A stretch of DNA of 64,000 nt from Phytoactinopolyspora alkaliphila (GTDB lineage: Bacteria; Actinomycetota; Actinomycetes; Jiangellales; Jiangellaceae), in NCBI RefSeq assembly GCF_010550695.1, contig NZ_JAAGOB010000009.1:109457-173456 (forward strand). Reading direction: 5' to 3'. The notes under the pieces were generated by a model, which was not told the DNA's origin, did no database searches, and saw only the letters and a program-made list of their open reading frames with translations. Position 1 is the stretch's first letter. Every line of letters begins with the position of its first letter. The position numbers and the translations under genes are program-made. Shown piece by piece: positions 53,121-62,675 of the stretch.

Positions 53121-54077
53121 ATGGCAACGCAGATCGGCGCACCGCAGGACTGGCCGCGGCTGCGGGTCGACGACTGGACCGACACCCGCGACACCCTGCA
53201 CATGTGGACCCAGGTCGTGGGCAAGATCCGGCTCTCGCAGGCTCCCCTGCTCAACCATTGGTGGCAGGTCACCCTGTACGTCAGCCCCCGCGGGCTGACC
53301 ACCGGCGCGATCCCCTACCGCGGCGGATCCTTCGACCTCGAGTTCGACTTCGTCGAACACCGCCTCAGGGTGCGCAGCAGTGCGGGTGAGGAGCGGTTCG
53401 TCGGCCTGTCGTCACGTCCGGTCGCCGACTTCTATGGCGAGACCATCACGGCCCTCGCACAGCTGGGCATCGAGACGACGATCGACGCCCGGCCCAACGA
53501 GGTGGACCCGGCGATCCCGTTCGCCCACGACGACCAGCACGCGACCTACGACCCCGAGGCCGCCCACCTGTTCTGGCAGCAGCTGCTGCAGGCCGACCGC
53601 GGGCTCGGTGAGTTCCGCTCCCACTTCGTGGGCAAAGTCAGCCCGGTGCACTTCTTCTGGGGCGCCATGGACCTGGCGTGCACCCGGTTCTCCGGCCGGG
53701 ACGCGCCCGAGCACCCCGGTGGCGCCCCCAACTGCGGCGACTGGGTGATGGTCGAGGGCTACTCCCGCGAACTGAGCAGTGCCGGCTTCTGGCCGGGCGG
53801 GGGCGAGGAGGGCGCGTTCTACGCCTACGCCTACCCCGAGCCCGACGGCTTCCCCGAGCACCCGGTGGCACCGGACGCGGCGTACTACAGCGTCGAGAAC
53901 GGCCAGTTCCTTCTGCCGTACGAGGCGGTGGCGGAGGCCGACGACCCGGACCAGGCCTTGGCTCAGTTCCTGCACTCCACCTACCTGGCCGCCGCCGACC
54001 TGGGCGGCTGGGACCGCAAGCGCCTGGAGGACGACCCGGCCAGGTGGCCGCAGCACCGACCCGGACAGAAGGACTGA
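53121..54077 (+). CDS. DUF5996 family protein
   Basis: A 318-aa cytoplasmic protein of the DUF5996 family. Family stretches include HMWTQVVGKIRLSQAPLLNH, WWQVTLYVSPRGLTTGAIPY, SPVHFFWGAMDLACTRFSGR and GFWPGGGEEGAFYAYAYPEP. Aromatic and acidic residues dominate. Its biochemical activity is unknown. GGAAGGAG five bases before the ATG fixes the start. The position between two oxidoreductase genes hints at a shared pathway. Confidence 0.9.
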   Translation: MATQIGAPQDWPRLRVDDWTDTRDTLHMWTQVVGKIRLSQAPLLNHWWQVTLYVSPRGLTTGAIPYRGGSFDLEFDFVEHRLRVRSSAGEERFVGLSSRPVADFYGETITALAQLGIETTIDARPNEVDPAIPFAHDDQHATYDPEAAHLFWQQLLQADRGLGEFRSHFVGKVSPVHFFWGAMDLACTRFSGRDAPEHPGGAPNCGDWVMVEGYSRELSSAGFWPGGGEEGAFYAYAYPEPDGFPEHPVAPDAAYYSVENGQFLLPYEAVAEADDPDQALAQFLHSTYLAAADLGGWDRKRLEDDPARWPQHRPGQKD

Positions 54078-54168
54078 GCATGTGCCAGCAGGCAATCGCC
54101 ACGCGGCGAGCTCACGCTTCCTGCCGGCCCACCCGAAGTCCGAAGAACCGCCAAACGGAGGCTTCACC

Positions 54169-54942
54169 ATGACCACTCAAAGACAGCGAGTCGCCATCGT
54201 CACCGGCACGGGAAGCGCACACGGAATCGGGTTCGCGGCAGCTCGTCGTCTCGGCGCCGGCGGAAGTCGTGTGGTTGTCACATCAACGACAGATCGCATC
54301 TTCGAGCGGGTCACAGAACTGCGCGGCGCCGGTATCCGAGCGGAAGGGGTGGTCGCCGACCTCACTGATCAGACCGGTGTGGACGCCGTCGTCACGTGCG
54401 CGTCGGATTCGTTCGGCGGCGTGGACATCCTCGTCAACAACGCCGGAATGACTTCCGTGTCCGACTCGTATGCTTCGGGCGCGGTCGACGGGCTATCCCT
54501 CGACAACTGGCATGCCTCGCTCGATCGAAACCTGACCACGTCGTTCCTGATGATCCGCGCGGTGGCGGGCCTTATGCAGGCTGCCGGCTACGGCCGCATC
54601 GTCAACGTGTCATCGGTGTCGGGGCCCGTCGCCGCTTACGCCGGCGATGTTGCCTACCACGCGGCGAAGGCCGGCATTGTCGGACTGACGCGCGCGACGG
54701 CGATCGACACGGCCGCGGCGGGCATCACGGTGAACGCCGTCGCTCCGGGGTGGATCGACACTTCATCCGCCTCCGATCGCGAGCGGGCGATGGGCGCGGC
54801 CACACCCGTCGGCCGGTCCGGCACCGCGGATGAGGTAGCGTACGCGATTGCGTTCCTCGCCGGTGAAGGCGCGTCGTACATCACGGGTCAGGTAATCACG
54901 GTCGACGGAGGTAACTCCATCAGCGAAGAGCGCGGGCGCTGA
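54169..54942 (+). CDS. short-chain dehydrogenase/reductase (SDR)
   Basis: A 257-aa classical SDR. The NAD(P) loop is VTGTGSAHGIGFAAARRL, the structural motif is ILVNNAGM, the catalytic Ser is in IVNVSSVSG and Tyr-Lys in AYHAAKAGIVG; the C-terminus is ITGQVITVDGGNSIS. This suits a 3-oxoacyl-ACP reductase-like or hydroxysteroid-type enzyme of unknown substrate. GGAGG precedes the ATG by seven bases. It is third in the reductase/DUF5996/SDR series and convergent with MerR. Confidence 0.92.
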   Translation: MTTQRQRVAIVTGTGSAHGIGFAAARRLGAGGSRVVVTSTTDRIFERVTELRGAGIRAEGVVADLTDQTGVDAVVTCASDSFGGVDILVNNAGMTSVSDSYASGAVDGLSLDNWHASLDRNLTTSFLMIRAVAGLMQAAGYGRIVNVSSVSGPVAAYAGDVAYHAAKAGIVGLTRATAIDTAAAGITVNAVAPGWIDTSSASDRERAMGAATPVGRSGTADEVAYAIAFLAGEGASYITGQVITVDGGNSISEERGR

Positions 54943-54980
54943 AACCGCAAGCGAAGCCGCCACTCCGCTCCGACCGGTGA

Positions 54981-55658
54981 TCACTCCTGCCGACGCACCA
55001 ACTCTTTCTGCCGGTCGTTCAGGTCGCGTTCCACCAGGTTGAGGATGAGCTGAGACTGCTCTTCCGTCAACGGTGGCAGATCACCTGTGAACTCTGTGAG
55101 CAACGACCGCACCCACAATGTGAGCTCCTCGAGTTCGCTGTCCGTGGAGGTCTCGTCGATGGCGTCGAACCGTTCCTGCGTCGACACCAAAGCCGACCGC
55201 AGCTTTGGCTCCAGCAGTGCATCGGCCAAGAGATCGATCTGTGGGTGATCCTTGTAGAGGTGAGCGAGCAGAATCGCGGTAGGGACGTCGGTGGACGTGA
55301 GGCTGAGCGCGGCGGCGACTCTCGACAGGCCGACGTGGTGACCCGCTCGCGCCCGGGCGAGCCGCTCGCGCTGTTCCGTGAGCGCGGCGATCCGTGCCGC
55401 CAGAGCACGATCGACCTCGTCGAGAGCCTCGTCAGTGGTGGCGGACGCGGAGTCGGCGGCGACAGCTCCGGCCTGTGCCAGCGACAGGCCGGAGCTGGTG
55501 AGTTGGTTGATCCTCAACACCGCCACCAGGTGGTCGACGGTGTAGTCCCGATACCCGTTGGACCGCCGCGGCGGCTCCGGCAGCACACGAGCCTGGTGGT
55601 AGTAGCGGATTGTCCGGATCGTCACGCCGGCAAGCTCGGCTAGTTCTCCAATGCGCAT
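54981..55658 (-). CDS. MerR-family transcriptional regulator
   Basis: A 225-aa regulator. The N-terminal winged HTH (MRIGELAELAGVTIRTIRYY) and the wing (PPRRSNGYRDYTVDHL) are canonical; a coiled-coil helix and an extended C-terminal ligand domain follow. Its ATG overlaps the stop of the MFS gene (TGATG), so both are co-transcribed. The palindrome at 56881-56899 before the MFS gene is a likely target. Confidence 0.92.
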   Translation of the reverse strand: MRIGELAELAGVTIRTIRYYHQARVLPEPPRRSNGYRDYTVDHLVAVLRINQLTSSGLSLAQAGAVAADSASATTDEALDEVDRALAARIAALTEQRERLARARAGHHVGLSRVAAALSLTSTDVPTAILLAHLYKDHPQIDLLADALLEPKLRSALVSTQERFDAIDETSTDSELEELTLWVRSLLTEFTGDLPPLTEEQSQLILNLVERDLNDRQKELVRRQE

Positions 55659-56866
55659 CAGACTCGCACCTGCTCAAGACTGCGGATGCGCCGGTTGAAC
55701 AGGGCTACTGTGACCGCGATGATCCACAGCACCGCGAAGACCGTCGTGGCGAGGTGAAGGCTGCCGAACTCGATGAGTAGTGCCGCAGCACCGATACCCG
55801 CCGGAGGGACCAGGGTCATGATGGCGTTCTGTGCTCCCAGCACTTTGCCTCGTTGACCTTCGTCGACGTTCTCGACGAAGGTCAACCCAACCACGGCATT
55901 CATGCCGCCGCCGCCGAGGCCCACGATCGCCGCGCCGGTGAAGATCGACCACACCGGACCCAGTATGCCAATAACAGCGAAACCTATCGCGACGATGACG
56001 GCACCGGTGACGAACCATGTACGACGCGGGATCCGGTTGCCGAGAGCGGCGAACAGACCGCCGCCGACGAGCAGGCCCGCCGCAAGTGCGCTGAGCACGA
56101 AGCCGACGAACTGGGGCTCGTCCTGGAAAGCGAAGTGAACGGGGATCACCATGCCCTGCGTGGCGGCCAGCACGACCGCGAGCGTCACCCCCAGCAGGAG
56201 CATTGCGCGCAGCAGCGGCGAGCGGAACAGGATCACCAGACCGAGGAACAGCGATCCGGCTCGCCGGGTCGTCGCGCGGTCGCGTTCCTGCGGATGCGCC
56301 GTTGCCCGCGACGGAACGGCAAGCGTCAGGATGGCCGCCAGTGCTGCCGTACCGGAGGTGATCCACAACACGGTCACCGGTTCCAGGGCCGCGACGAGAG
56401 TTCCCGCGACCGCCGGGCCCAACAGCAGGGCCACACCGGCCAGCGATTCTCGTAGACCGATGAGCCGGGCGGGATCGATGCCGGCGGCTCTGGCGATCGC
56501 CGGAACCATCGCCTCCCGGGCGGTGATACCGGGAACGTCTCCGAAGGAGCTCAAGACAGCCACCGCGATGAACCACCCCAGGCTCAGCCCGATCGTAAGG
56601 TCGATGATCGGCAGGATGAGCAATGCCATGGCCGAGATGAGATCGGAGAGAATCGCGGCCGTCCGACGGTTGATCCGGTCGACAAGCGAGCCCATGAGGA
56701 GCCCTGCGAGGGCGGCGGGCACCGCTGCCGCGATCGCTACGGCCCCGGCACCAAGTGGGCTGCCGGTGGTGAACAGCACCAGCAATGGCAGAGCGATACC
56801 GGTGACCGAGTTGCCCAGCAACGAGGTGCCGAACGAGGCCAGGTAGAAGACGGCGATCCGTGTCAT
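55658..56866 (-). CDS. MFS transporter, probable multidrug efflux
   Basis: A 402-aa major facilitator protein with twelve hydrophobic segments. The loop between helices 2 and 3 reads MGSLVDRINRRTAAILSDLI, the usual GxLxDRxxRR motif A. The type is common for drug efflux (MFS_3-like). It is co-transcribed with a MerR regulator, consistent with ligand-induced efflux. The ATG at 56866 begins TRIAVFYLASFGTSLLGN. Confidence 0.9.
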   Translation of the reverse strand: MTRIAVFYLASFGTSLLGNSVTGIALPLLVLFTTGSPLGAGAVAIAAAVPAALAGLLMGSLVDRINRRTAAILSDLISAMALLILPIIDLTIGLSLGWFIAVAVLSSFGDVPGITAREAMVPAIARAAGIDPARLIGLRESLAGVALLLGPAVAGTLVAALEPVTVLWITSGTAALAAILTLAVPSRATAHPQERDRATTRRAGSLFLGLVILFRSPLLRAMLLLGVTLAVVLAATQGMVIPVHFAFQDEPQFVGFVLSALAAGLLVGGGLFAALGNRIPRRTWFVTGAVIVAIGFAVIGILGPVWSIFTGAAIVGLGGGGMNAVVGLTFVENVDEGQRGKVLGAQNAIMTLVPPAGIGAAALLIEFGSLHLATTVFAVLWIIAVTVALFNRRIRSLEQVRV

Positions 56867-56880
56867 GCGACAAGGAAAGA

Positions 56881-56899
56881 CTATGACGTCGCGTCATAG
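56881..56899 (-). promoter_or_regulatory. MerR-type palindrome upstream of the MFS gene
   Basis: CTATGACGTCGCGTCATAG has perfect 8-bp arms and a 3-base centre. On the minus strand TTGACT overlaps its upstream edge as a possible -35. It lies 15 bases before the MFS start, in keeping with MerR control. Confidence 0.6.
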
Positions 56900-57017
56900 T
56901 CAAGTTCACGTCATAGTACGTCTCGACCGGCCGAGAACAGGACCGTCGCCTGGCCGCGCGGCACCGTCGCCGGACAAGCATTCCGCCGCCCGGACCGGTT
57001 CGAGTAGCGTCGGCATC

Positions 57018-57788
57018 ATGACCACCCCCGAGAAGGCCACCACCCTCAAGGCGCTCCACGAGGCGCCCGAGATCCTTCGCGTCGTCAACGTCTGGGACGC
57101 GATCAGCACTCGCACCGTCGCGGACCTGCCCGGCACGCGTGCGATCGGTACCGCCGGGCACTCGATCGCCGCGAGCCACGGATTCGCGGACAGTGAGATT
57201 CCCCTCGATGTCGCGCTGTCCGTGTTGACTCGGATCGTGCAGGCGACCGACCTGCCCGTGACTGCTGACCTGGACGCTGGCTTCGGGGACCCGGGCGAGT
57301 CCGTCCGCCGAGCGATCGGAGTCGGCGTCGTCGGCGCGAACGTCGAGGACCGGCTGGTTCCGCTGACGGAAGCGGTGGCGAACATCGAAACCATCGTGCA
57401 GGTCGCGGAGCAGGAGGGCATCGCCTTCCAGCTCAACGCCCGCACCGACGCGATCGTGCGTGGCGGTGACCGCCCACTTTCCGAGAGCCTGGACGACGCG
57501 GTCGAGCGTGGCCGAGCCTTCCTCGACGCCGGCGCAAGCCTCGTGTTCGTGCCCGGAGTCCTCGACCGGGATTCCACCGAGCGCCTCGTCGCGGGCCTCG
57601 GCGAGCGCAAGCTCAGCGTCATCGGCCTGCCGGGCGCGCTGTCCGCGGCCGAATACGAATCTTTGGGCGTCGCCCGTATCTCCTACGGGCCCCTCACCCA
57701 GCGTGTGGCCCTGCGTGCATTGCGGGATGTCGCCGAGGATCTCTACGCGAACGGCGCCATCCCGGAGGACACTCCGGCACTCAACTGA
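57018..57788 (+). CDS. isocitrate lyase/PEP mutase family protein
   Basis: A 256-aa TIM-barrel enzyme of the ICL/PEP-mutase superfamily. Family stretches: LRVVNVWDAISTRTVADLPG, TADLDAGFGDP (Mg-binding Asp), GANVEDRL and FQLNARTDAI. The KKCGH motif of true isocitrate lyases is not present, so it is more like the 2-methylisocitrate lyase/carboxyphosphonoenolpyruvate branch; activity undetermined. No strong ribosome site precedes the ATG. Single gene, divergent from the MFS operon. Confidence 0.88.
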   Translation: MTTPEKATTLKALHEAPEILRVVNVWDAISTRTVADLPGTRAIGTAGHSIAASHGFADSEIPLDVALSVLTRIVQATDLPVTADLDAGFGDPGESVRRAIGVGVVGANVEDRLVPLTEAVANIETIVQVAEQEGIAFQLNARTDAIVRGGDRPLSESLDDAVERGRAFLDAGASLVFVPGVLDRDSTERLVAGLGERKLSVIGLPGALSAAEYESLGVARISYGPLTQRVALRALRDVAEDLYANGAIPEDTPALN

Positions 57789-57821
57789 GACACCGGCCGC
57801 AACGGCGTTCCCGTGACCGGA

Positions 57822-58577
57822 CTATCCACGCTGAAGGGCGGCCGAAGCAACGATGACGTTGTTCACGATGGTCGCGGTGACGGTGCGCGTGACAGCCTCT
57901 TCCGTAGCGCCCGCACCCCAGTTGCCTTCCTTGAGCTCCTCGGCGCGCGCGATGACCGTTGAGGTCCACGGGATATCGCGGTCGAATTGGGGTAGCGTTC
58001 CGCTGCCGTAGAGGAGCGCAGCGAGTGAAGCGCCCCGGACCGTGGGTTCCGCACCGTCGACGAGCACGGCGCGGACGCCGGCCATCAGTCCGTCCCGGCG
58101 CCCACTGTCGCCCTCCGCATACACAGAGGTCTTGAAAAGGCCGAACGTCGAGCGCGTGCTACGGCGGAGGTCCCCGCGCTCAACGAGTCGATCCAGCAAC
58201 GGTTCACGCAGGGTCGGCCCCGTCGCGGCAAGGACGGTCTGCACGCTCCGGGGCTTGTCCGCGACATACTCCCAGCTCGCGCGGAGGAGCTGGTCCGAGG
58301 GCGGGTTGTCAGCGACGGCCTCCACGGCCATCGTCCCTAACCGCCCAGATTCCGTCCGGACGTGACCGCCAAGACCGAGGTCCGCGAGCACCGCCCCGGC
58401 GAGCGCATAGTACAAAGTGCCTTCCCCCGCAATACTCCCCGTTCCGGACTGACGACCGGAACTCGGCTGGAAGAGAAGAAGGAGAAGATCCTCCGCCAAC
58501 GTCGCATTTGGACGAGCGGCAGTCTCGTTCGGCTCGCTCGAAGGAGCCGAGCGCGAATCCTCATGCTGTCCGGTCAT
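57822..58577 (-). CDS. GPP34 (Golgi phosphoprotein 3-like) family protein
   Basis: A 251-aa protein of the GPP34 family, which in eukaryotes binds phosphatidylinositol-4-phosphate; the bacterial role is unknown. Family features: TLAEDLLLLLFQP, LYYALAGAVLADLGLGGHV, then LLDRLVERGDLRR and GLFKTSVYAEGD. A 25-residue Ser/Glu-rich N-terminal tail precedes the domain. GGAAG about 9 bases before the ATG at 58577 supports the start. Confidence 0.9.
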   Translation of the reverse strand: MTGQHEDSRSAPSSEPNETAARPNATLAEDLLLLLFQPSSGRQSGTGSIAGEGTLYYALAGAVLADLGLGGHVRTESGRLGTMAVEAVADNPPSDQLLRASWEYVADKPRSVQTVLAATGPTLREPLLDRLVERGDLRRSTRSTFGLFKTSVYAEGDSGRRDGLMAGVRAVLVDGAEPTVRGASLAALLYGSGTLPQFDRDIPWTSTVIARAEELKEGNWGAGATEEAVTRTVTATIVNNVIVASAALQRG

Positions 58578-58663
58578 GTGCTCAACTTCCTTTCTTGTTC
58601 CTTCGCCGTAGCCCGCGCCTCGGGACGGCACCGCCCCGTCAGCCGACCACCGTGGTGCACGTC

Positions 58664-59030
58664 CTACCATCCTCGTTCTGCAGCCTTGACCTCCTTGTTC
58701 GCGATTGCGGTGCGTAGATCGGCGTGATCGCGCAGGTCTGTTTGGCATGGGCGCGGGCATAGCGGAGGACGCCGTCAGCGAATGCCGCTCCTTTGCCGAT
58801 GTAGCCGGCGATTGCCTCGGGGTCGCCGCTCTGCGCATGTAACTTTGCCAGCGCCTGGCCGCACATCTGAACCGTCAAGCTTGAGTGCGGCGCCGAGGCG
58901 AGGTCAGCGGCCATCACAGCAGCACCGCGCAGGTACGTCCACGGCGAGAACGCCATCCGTGCGTACCGCAACGGTAGGAGTTCGGGGCCGCGAACGGCCT
59001 CTTGTGCGCGCAGCCGCTCAATGGCTCATC
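58664..59030 (-). pseudogene. DUF2252 family protein, internally deleted and frameshifted
   Basis: The N-terminal part (AIERLRAQEAVRGPELLPLR, RMAFSPWTYLRGAAVMAADL) joins directly to the C-terminal part (QALAKLHAQSGDPEAIAGYI), so several hundred residues of the middle are gone. After ARAHAKQT the frame shifts; the other frame continues DLRDHADLRTAIANKEVKAA to a TAG at 58664-58666. An in-frame TGA precedes the N-terminal part. Confidence 0.75.
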
Positions 59031-59218
59031 TGACTGACGCTGGGGTGCCAGCGCGCCGCGGCTCGGCGCGGTGCCTGATGACGCGCGCGGCCACCGTCGC
59101 GGGCGCTGGCGGCGACCTTCTCCGATGCGCGAACGCGTGGAATCGGCTCGCTACTCATGAGTCACGCCTCTCACTACGACGGCTGTCGACCACAGTGTGC
59201 GGCAGGTTCATGGCTTGT

Positions 59219-60490
59219 TCAACCGGCTTGTTCAACGTCGCCGACAATGGTGACTCGGCCGCCATCGCCGGGATCGGGCTCTGGGATCATCGATTCTGGG
59301 TCGACGAGATAGACCTCGTGACCTTCCAGCGTGAGCCGACGCGCGGCCTCCAGCAGCATGCGCCGTGCCACGTCGTCGATCGAGAAGACCATCGTGAGGT
59401 CCAGTGCCACCCTGGCCTCTCTCGGTGCGGTTTCCACGATCTCCCGAAGGACTCGCTCGGCTCCGGCAAAACCGATCCCGCCCTGCAATCGGAAGACACG
59501 AATCGCGGCCGGTCCGCTGCCCCGCACGTGGTTGGATCGCACGACCGCACGCGCGGTGGCCGGGACCTCCATCACATGCAGGCCCATATCGGAGGAGAAT
59601 CGTTCGAACAGCGATACGCCTCGAACGCTGTTTCCATGGGGGTCCAGCCGCGGAGAGAAGGTGGCGATGCCGATCTGACCGGGGAGCGCGCCGATCAGGC
59701 CTCCGGCCACGCCGCTCTTCGCCGGAATGCCGACCTGGGTTGCCCAGTCACCGGCAGCGTCATACATTCCACACGTGGCCATGACGCTCAGCACCTGCCG
59801 CACCACCGGCTCGTGTATCACTCGCTCGCCGGAGAGAGGATTCACCCCTCGATTGGCCAACGTCGCAGCCATCATGGCCAGATCTCGCGCCGTGACCAGC
59901 ACCGAGCACTGGCGGATGTAGCCCTCGACAATGCCCCTCGGGTCGTCGGTGAGGACGTTGTAACTACGGAGCATATGCGCGATGGCGAGGTTGCGGTACG
60001 CGTTCTCCATCTCCGAGACGCACACCGCCTCATCAATCTTCAGCGGACGGCCGGCGAAGGCCGAAAGGCCCTGGACGACGCGCTCCACCCGCACTTCCGG
60101 ATGCAGGTCCGCGGCGCCGGCCAGCGAGTGTACGGTGATCGCACCGGCGTTGATCATGGGATTGCGGGGACGCCCGGTGTCGCTTTCGAGGGAGATCTCG
60201 TTGAACGCCTCTCCGGAAGGCTCGACACCGACCTTGGCGAGTACAGCATCGAAGCCTCGATCAGAAAGTGCCAACGCATACGTGAACGGCTTGGAGATTG
60301 ATTGGATCGTGAATTCGGTATCGATGTCCCCGGCACCGTAGACTTCACCGTCAACGGTGGCGAAGACCGCACCGAGAAGCTCCGGATCCGCTACGGCGAG
60401 TTCTGGGATGTACCCCGCTGGCGCCCCGGATGTGTCCGAGGCGACGTCCCCGAGGACCTCGGTCAGGTAGTCAGGAATCGGTGACCGCAT
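59219..60490 (-). CDS. glsA: glutaminase A with C-terminal STAS domain
   Basis: A 423-aa enzyme. Residues ~1-310 form the serine-dependent glutaminase (glutamine to glutamate plus ammonia): FTIQSISKPFTYALAL carries the Ser-x-x-Lys pair, followed by NPMINAGAI, SVMATCGMYDAAGDWA and IPAKSGVAGGLIGALPG. Residues ~325-415 form a STAS domain (VFRLQGGIGFAGAERVLREI, VALDLTMVFSIDDVAR), a possible regulatory module. GGAGG before the ATG at 60490 makes this start better than codons up to 60601. Confidence 0.93.
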   Translation of the reverse strand: MRSPIPDYLTEVLGDVASDTSGAPAGYIPELAVADPELLGAVFATVDGEVYGAGDIDTEFTIQSISKPFTYALALSDRGFDAVLAKVGVEPSGEAFNEISLESDTGRPRNPMINAGAITVHSLAGAADLHPEVRVERVVQGLSAFAGRPLKIDEAVCVSEMENAYRNLAIAHMLRSYNVLTDDPRGIVEGYIRQCSVLVTARDLAMMAATLANRGVNPLSGERVIHEPVVRQVLSVMATCGMYDAAGDWATQVGIPAKSGVAGGLIGALPGQIGIATFSPRLDPHGNSVRGVSLFERFSSDMGLHVMEVPATARAVVRSNHVRGSGPAAIRVFRLQGGIGFAGAERVLREIVETAPREARVALDLTMVFSIDDVARRMLLEAARRLTLEGHEVYLVDPESMIPEPDPGDGGRVTIVGDVEQAG

Positions 60491-60809
60491 TCGTCCTCCT
60501 TCATAACGGCGCACTCTGACGCTCCCTGCGTACCTCGTGCGAGCGCGAAGCTGAACGATGTCGACCTTAGCTCCGAATGCAGAGGTGACGGGCGCGGTCA
60601 TCGTGTCCCTCCCGCCGTGACAGCAGGCTGTTCCACCAGAAGCTCACGGACCCCGTTGGCGCCAGTTGGTGCCTTGAGCGCGCATTAAGCCCACGCATCG
60701 GCGCAGGTCAGCAAAGCCTGAATCCTCTGGGTGACAAGATGTGAGCCAAGACAGGTCCTCATCTGGAGGGGATCATGCGGACTCCCGGCGACCCGAATGA
60801 GGACCTGAG
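60491..60809. other. gene-free spacer
   Basis: No gene recognised. It includes the glutaminase promoter region. The next feature, a strong hairpin, begins at its right end. Confidence 0.4.
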
Positions 60810-60843
60810 GCGATGGAGGAGCGGGGACCCGCTCCTCCATCGC
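60810..60843 (-). terminator. 16-bp hairpin downstream of the secreted esterase gene
   Basis: GCGATGGAGGAGCGGG (60810-60825) pairs perfectly with CCCGCTCCTCCATCGC (60828-60843). It sits 138 bases beyond the stop of the esterase gene on the minus strand and only 10 bases outside the boundary of the 1.1-kb repeat. The truncated copy at 38.6 kb lacks it. Confidence 0.7.
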
Positions 60844-60853
60844 TACTGTGTTC

Positions 60854-61955
60854 GGCATCGAAGGAACGTGAAACGTTTGATCTGGCCGGGTACGCAGCTA
60901 CGGCTCCTGCACCTTCCGGTTCTGCGTTCCCGGCTCTACAAGTCCCCTACGGTCACTAGAGATCAGTCGGATTCACTCGCCTAGGAGCCGAGAGCCGACA
61001 GGTCGAAGGCTCCATCCTCGATCACGACGTCACCGTCGGCCGCGCGGGAGAACTGTGACAAGAACCCCCACGCGATCTCACCCTGGGTCGGCAAGGTCTC
61101 GTGCTTCGCTCGATGCACTGCGGCGAGTGCCGTGTAGGTGTTCCCATCGCTGCTGGCGTAGGCGTTCACCCCCACCGAAACTTCCGGGAAACGACCGTCG
61201 GTGATGTCGATGGACTCATCGGCGGCGATGCCCCATACCGGGTCGGCAGCGCTGTCGTAGGTGTAGTCGTCGGTGACACCGTTCCCGGTGAAGAGGGCGG
61301 CGACGCGGGCGTCAGGAGTGTTGGGCACGCCGAACTGGTGTGGCCGCTCCGCCAGCGGTGACTCCATGCCTGCGAAATAGATCGTGGGCACGACGCCCTC
61401 CCCCGGCAGCGGCGTTGGCCCGTAGCTGGTGCCGCCCATGGGGGCCACGGCTGCGAATCGATCGGAGTACTCCTGAAGGAGCCCCCACGTCTTGGCCGCA
61501 CCCATCGAGAACCCGGTGGCATACACCCGGCTCTGATCGATGTGCGGGTGCTCGGCGACCAGGTGATCCAGCAGTGTAATGATGTCTGTTGGCGACCAGG
61601 AGCCGTGCTGGTCGACGGACACGACCATGAACTCGTGCTCCGCGGCCAGATCGGTCCAACCGGCGGCCCATGCGATGTACTCGGCATGGTCGCTGCCGCC
61701 GTGGAACACCAGCACCAACGGCATACTGCCCGATTGCCGCCGCGGCGCGTACTCGAAGTACTCCATCGGCGTACCGTTCACTTCCAGCGTCTCGTGACTG
61801 ACCCGCAACCCCGCCTTCTTGAAGTCGGTAATGGTGTGGATCTGCGCGGGCGAGTGGAACCGACGCTGTATCGCATGCTCGATCACCCGGTCGTAACCCT
61901 TGAGCAGCGCCGCACGATGGAACCCATCCTGCTGCTTAGTCCGTGCGGTCCCGAA
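60854..61955. repeat. 1,102-bp direct repeat, copy 2
   Basis: This copy contains the 3' part of the intact esterase gene and appears identical to 38583-39684. Both copies have the same orientation, so recombination between them would delete or duplicate the ~22 kb in between, including the nitrilase operon and the LAL regulator. Confidence 0.9.
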
Positions 61956-62675
61956 GAGCCCGGCACGCCCGTTCAGTTGTTCCAGGGATGCGTTGACCTC
62001 GTTCGACCCGTTGACCACATACGCGGGAACTTCGACATCAACATCAGGCGCGATGGCAGGTTGGGTCGGGTTGGACAGGTAGACCGCCGCCGGAGTCCAG
62101 GGCCGCCCATGGTCAGCGTCGAAAGTGACGCCGGGAACCACGTGCTGCGTGACGAAGTCAGCGCCCGACCGGTCACCGAAGAGATAGACCCGAGCAACCA
62201 AGCCTGGGAACCTGCACAGCTCTTCGCCCCCGCTCACCCGGCACAGCTGACCATCAGAATCGTAGGGCTGGCCGGTGTAGCCATCGAACCGACCAAGCGC
62301 CGCCGGAATGGCCTCAGTGTCGGCGGCTGTCCAGGACTCCCCGACCGGGTTGACGAACGCGACGACACCCTGCTCAGCCTCGGCGATCTCCGCCAGACCG
62401 GACGACCCGGCCATCGCCAGCGCCTCGTCACCCGTGAGCCCACGATCGGCGAACACCATCAGGATGGGGGTCGACCTCGCCCGCAACCCCGTCCCCGGGT
62501 CCTCGGGGACGTAGACCAACAGCTCATTGCCCGTCGCCAGCTGCTCTTGGACGATGACTCCGTCCGCCGCCTTCGACTGAGCGGACACCGCCGCTCCGCT
62601 GCTGATCATGAGCAAGGACAAGGCCACAACGCACAGCGCCCGCCACACCGACCTGGGACCTGACATCTTGTTCAT
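60981..62675 (-). CDS. secreted esterase/PHB-depolymerase-like alpha/beta hydrolase
   Basis: A 564-aa exported protein. The signal peptide runs from MNKMSGPRSVWRALCVVALS to about AVSAQS. An N-terminal domain of ~240 residues is followed by an alpha/beta-hydrolase catalytic domain: LVLVFHGGSDHAEY, nucleophile Ser in YATGFSMGAAKTWG. It resembles feruloyl esterase and polyhydroxybutyrate depolymerase-type enzymes. AGGGG lies about 5 bases before the ATG at 62675. Its 3' part is duplicated at 38.6 kb. Substrate not determined. Confidence 0.88.
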   Translation of the reverse strand: MNKMSGPRSVWRALCVVALSLLMISSGAAVSAQSKAADGVIVQEQLATGNELLVYVPEDPGTGLRARSTPILMVFADRGLTGDEALAMAGSSGLAEIAEAEQGVVAFVNPVGESWTAADTEAIPAALGRFDGYTGQPYDSDGQLCRVSGGEELCRFPGLVARVYLFGDRSGADFVTQHVVPGVTFDADHGRPWTPAAVYLSNPTQPAIAPDVDVEVPAYVVNGSNEVNASLEQLNGRAGLFGTARTKQQDGFHRAALLKGYDRVIEHAIQRRFHSPAQIHTITDFKKAGLRVSHETLEVNGTPMEYFEYAPRRQSGSMPLVLVFHGGSDHAEYIAWAAGWTDLAAEHEFMVVSVDQHGSWSPTDIITLLDHLVAEHPHIDQSRVYATGFSMGAAKTWGLLQEYSDRFAAVAPMGGTSYGPTPLPGEGVVPTIYFAGMESPLAERPHQFGVPNTPDARVAALFTGNGVTDDYTYDSAADPVWGIAADESIDITDGRFPEVSVGVNAYASSDGNTYTALAAVHRAKHETLPTQGEIAWGFLSQFSRAADGDVVIEDGAFDLSALGS

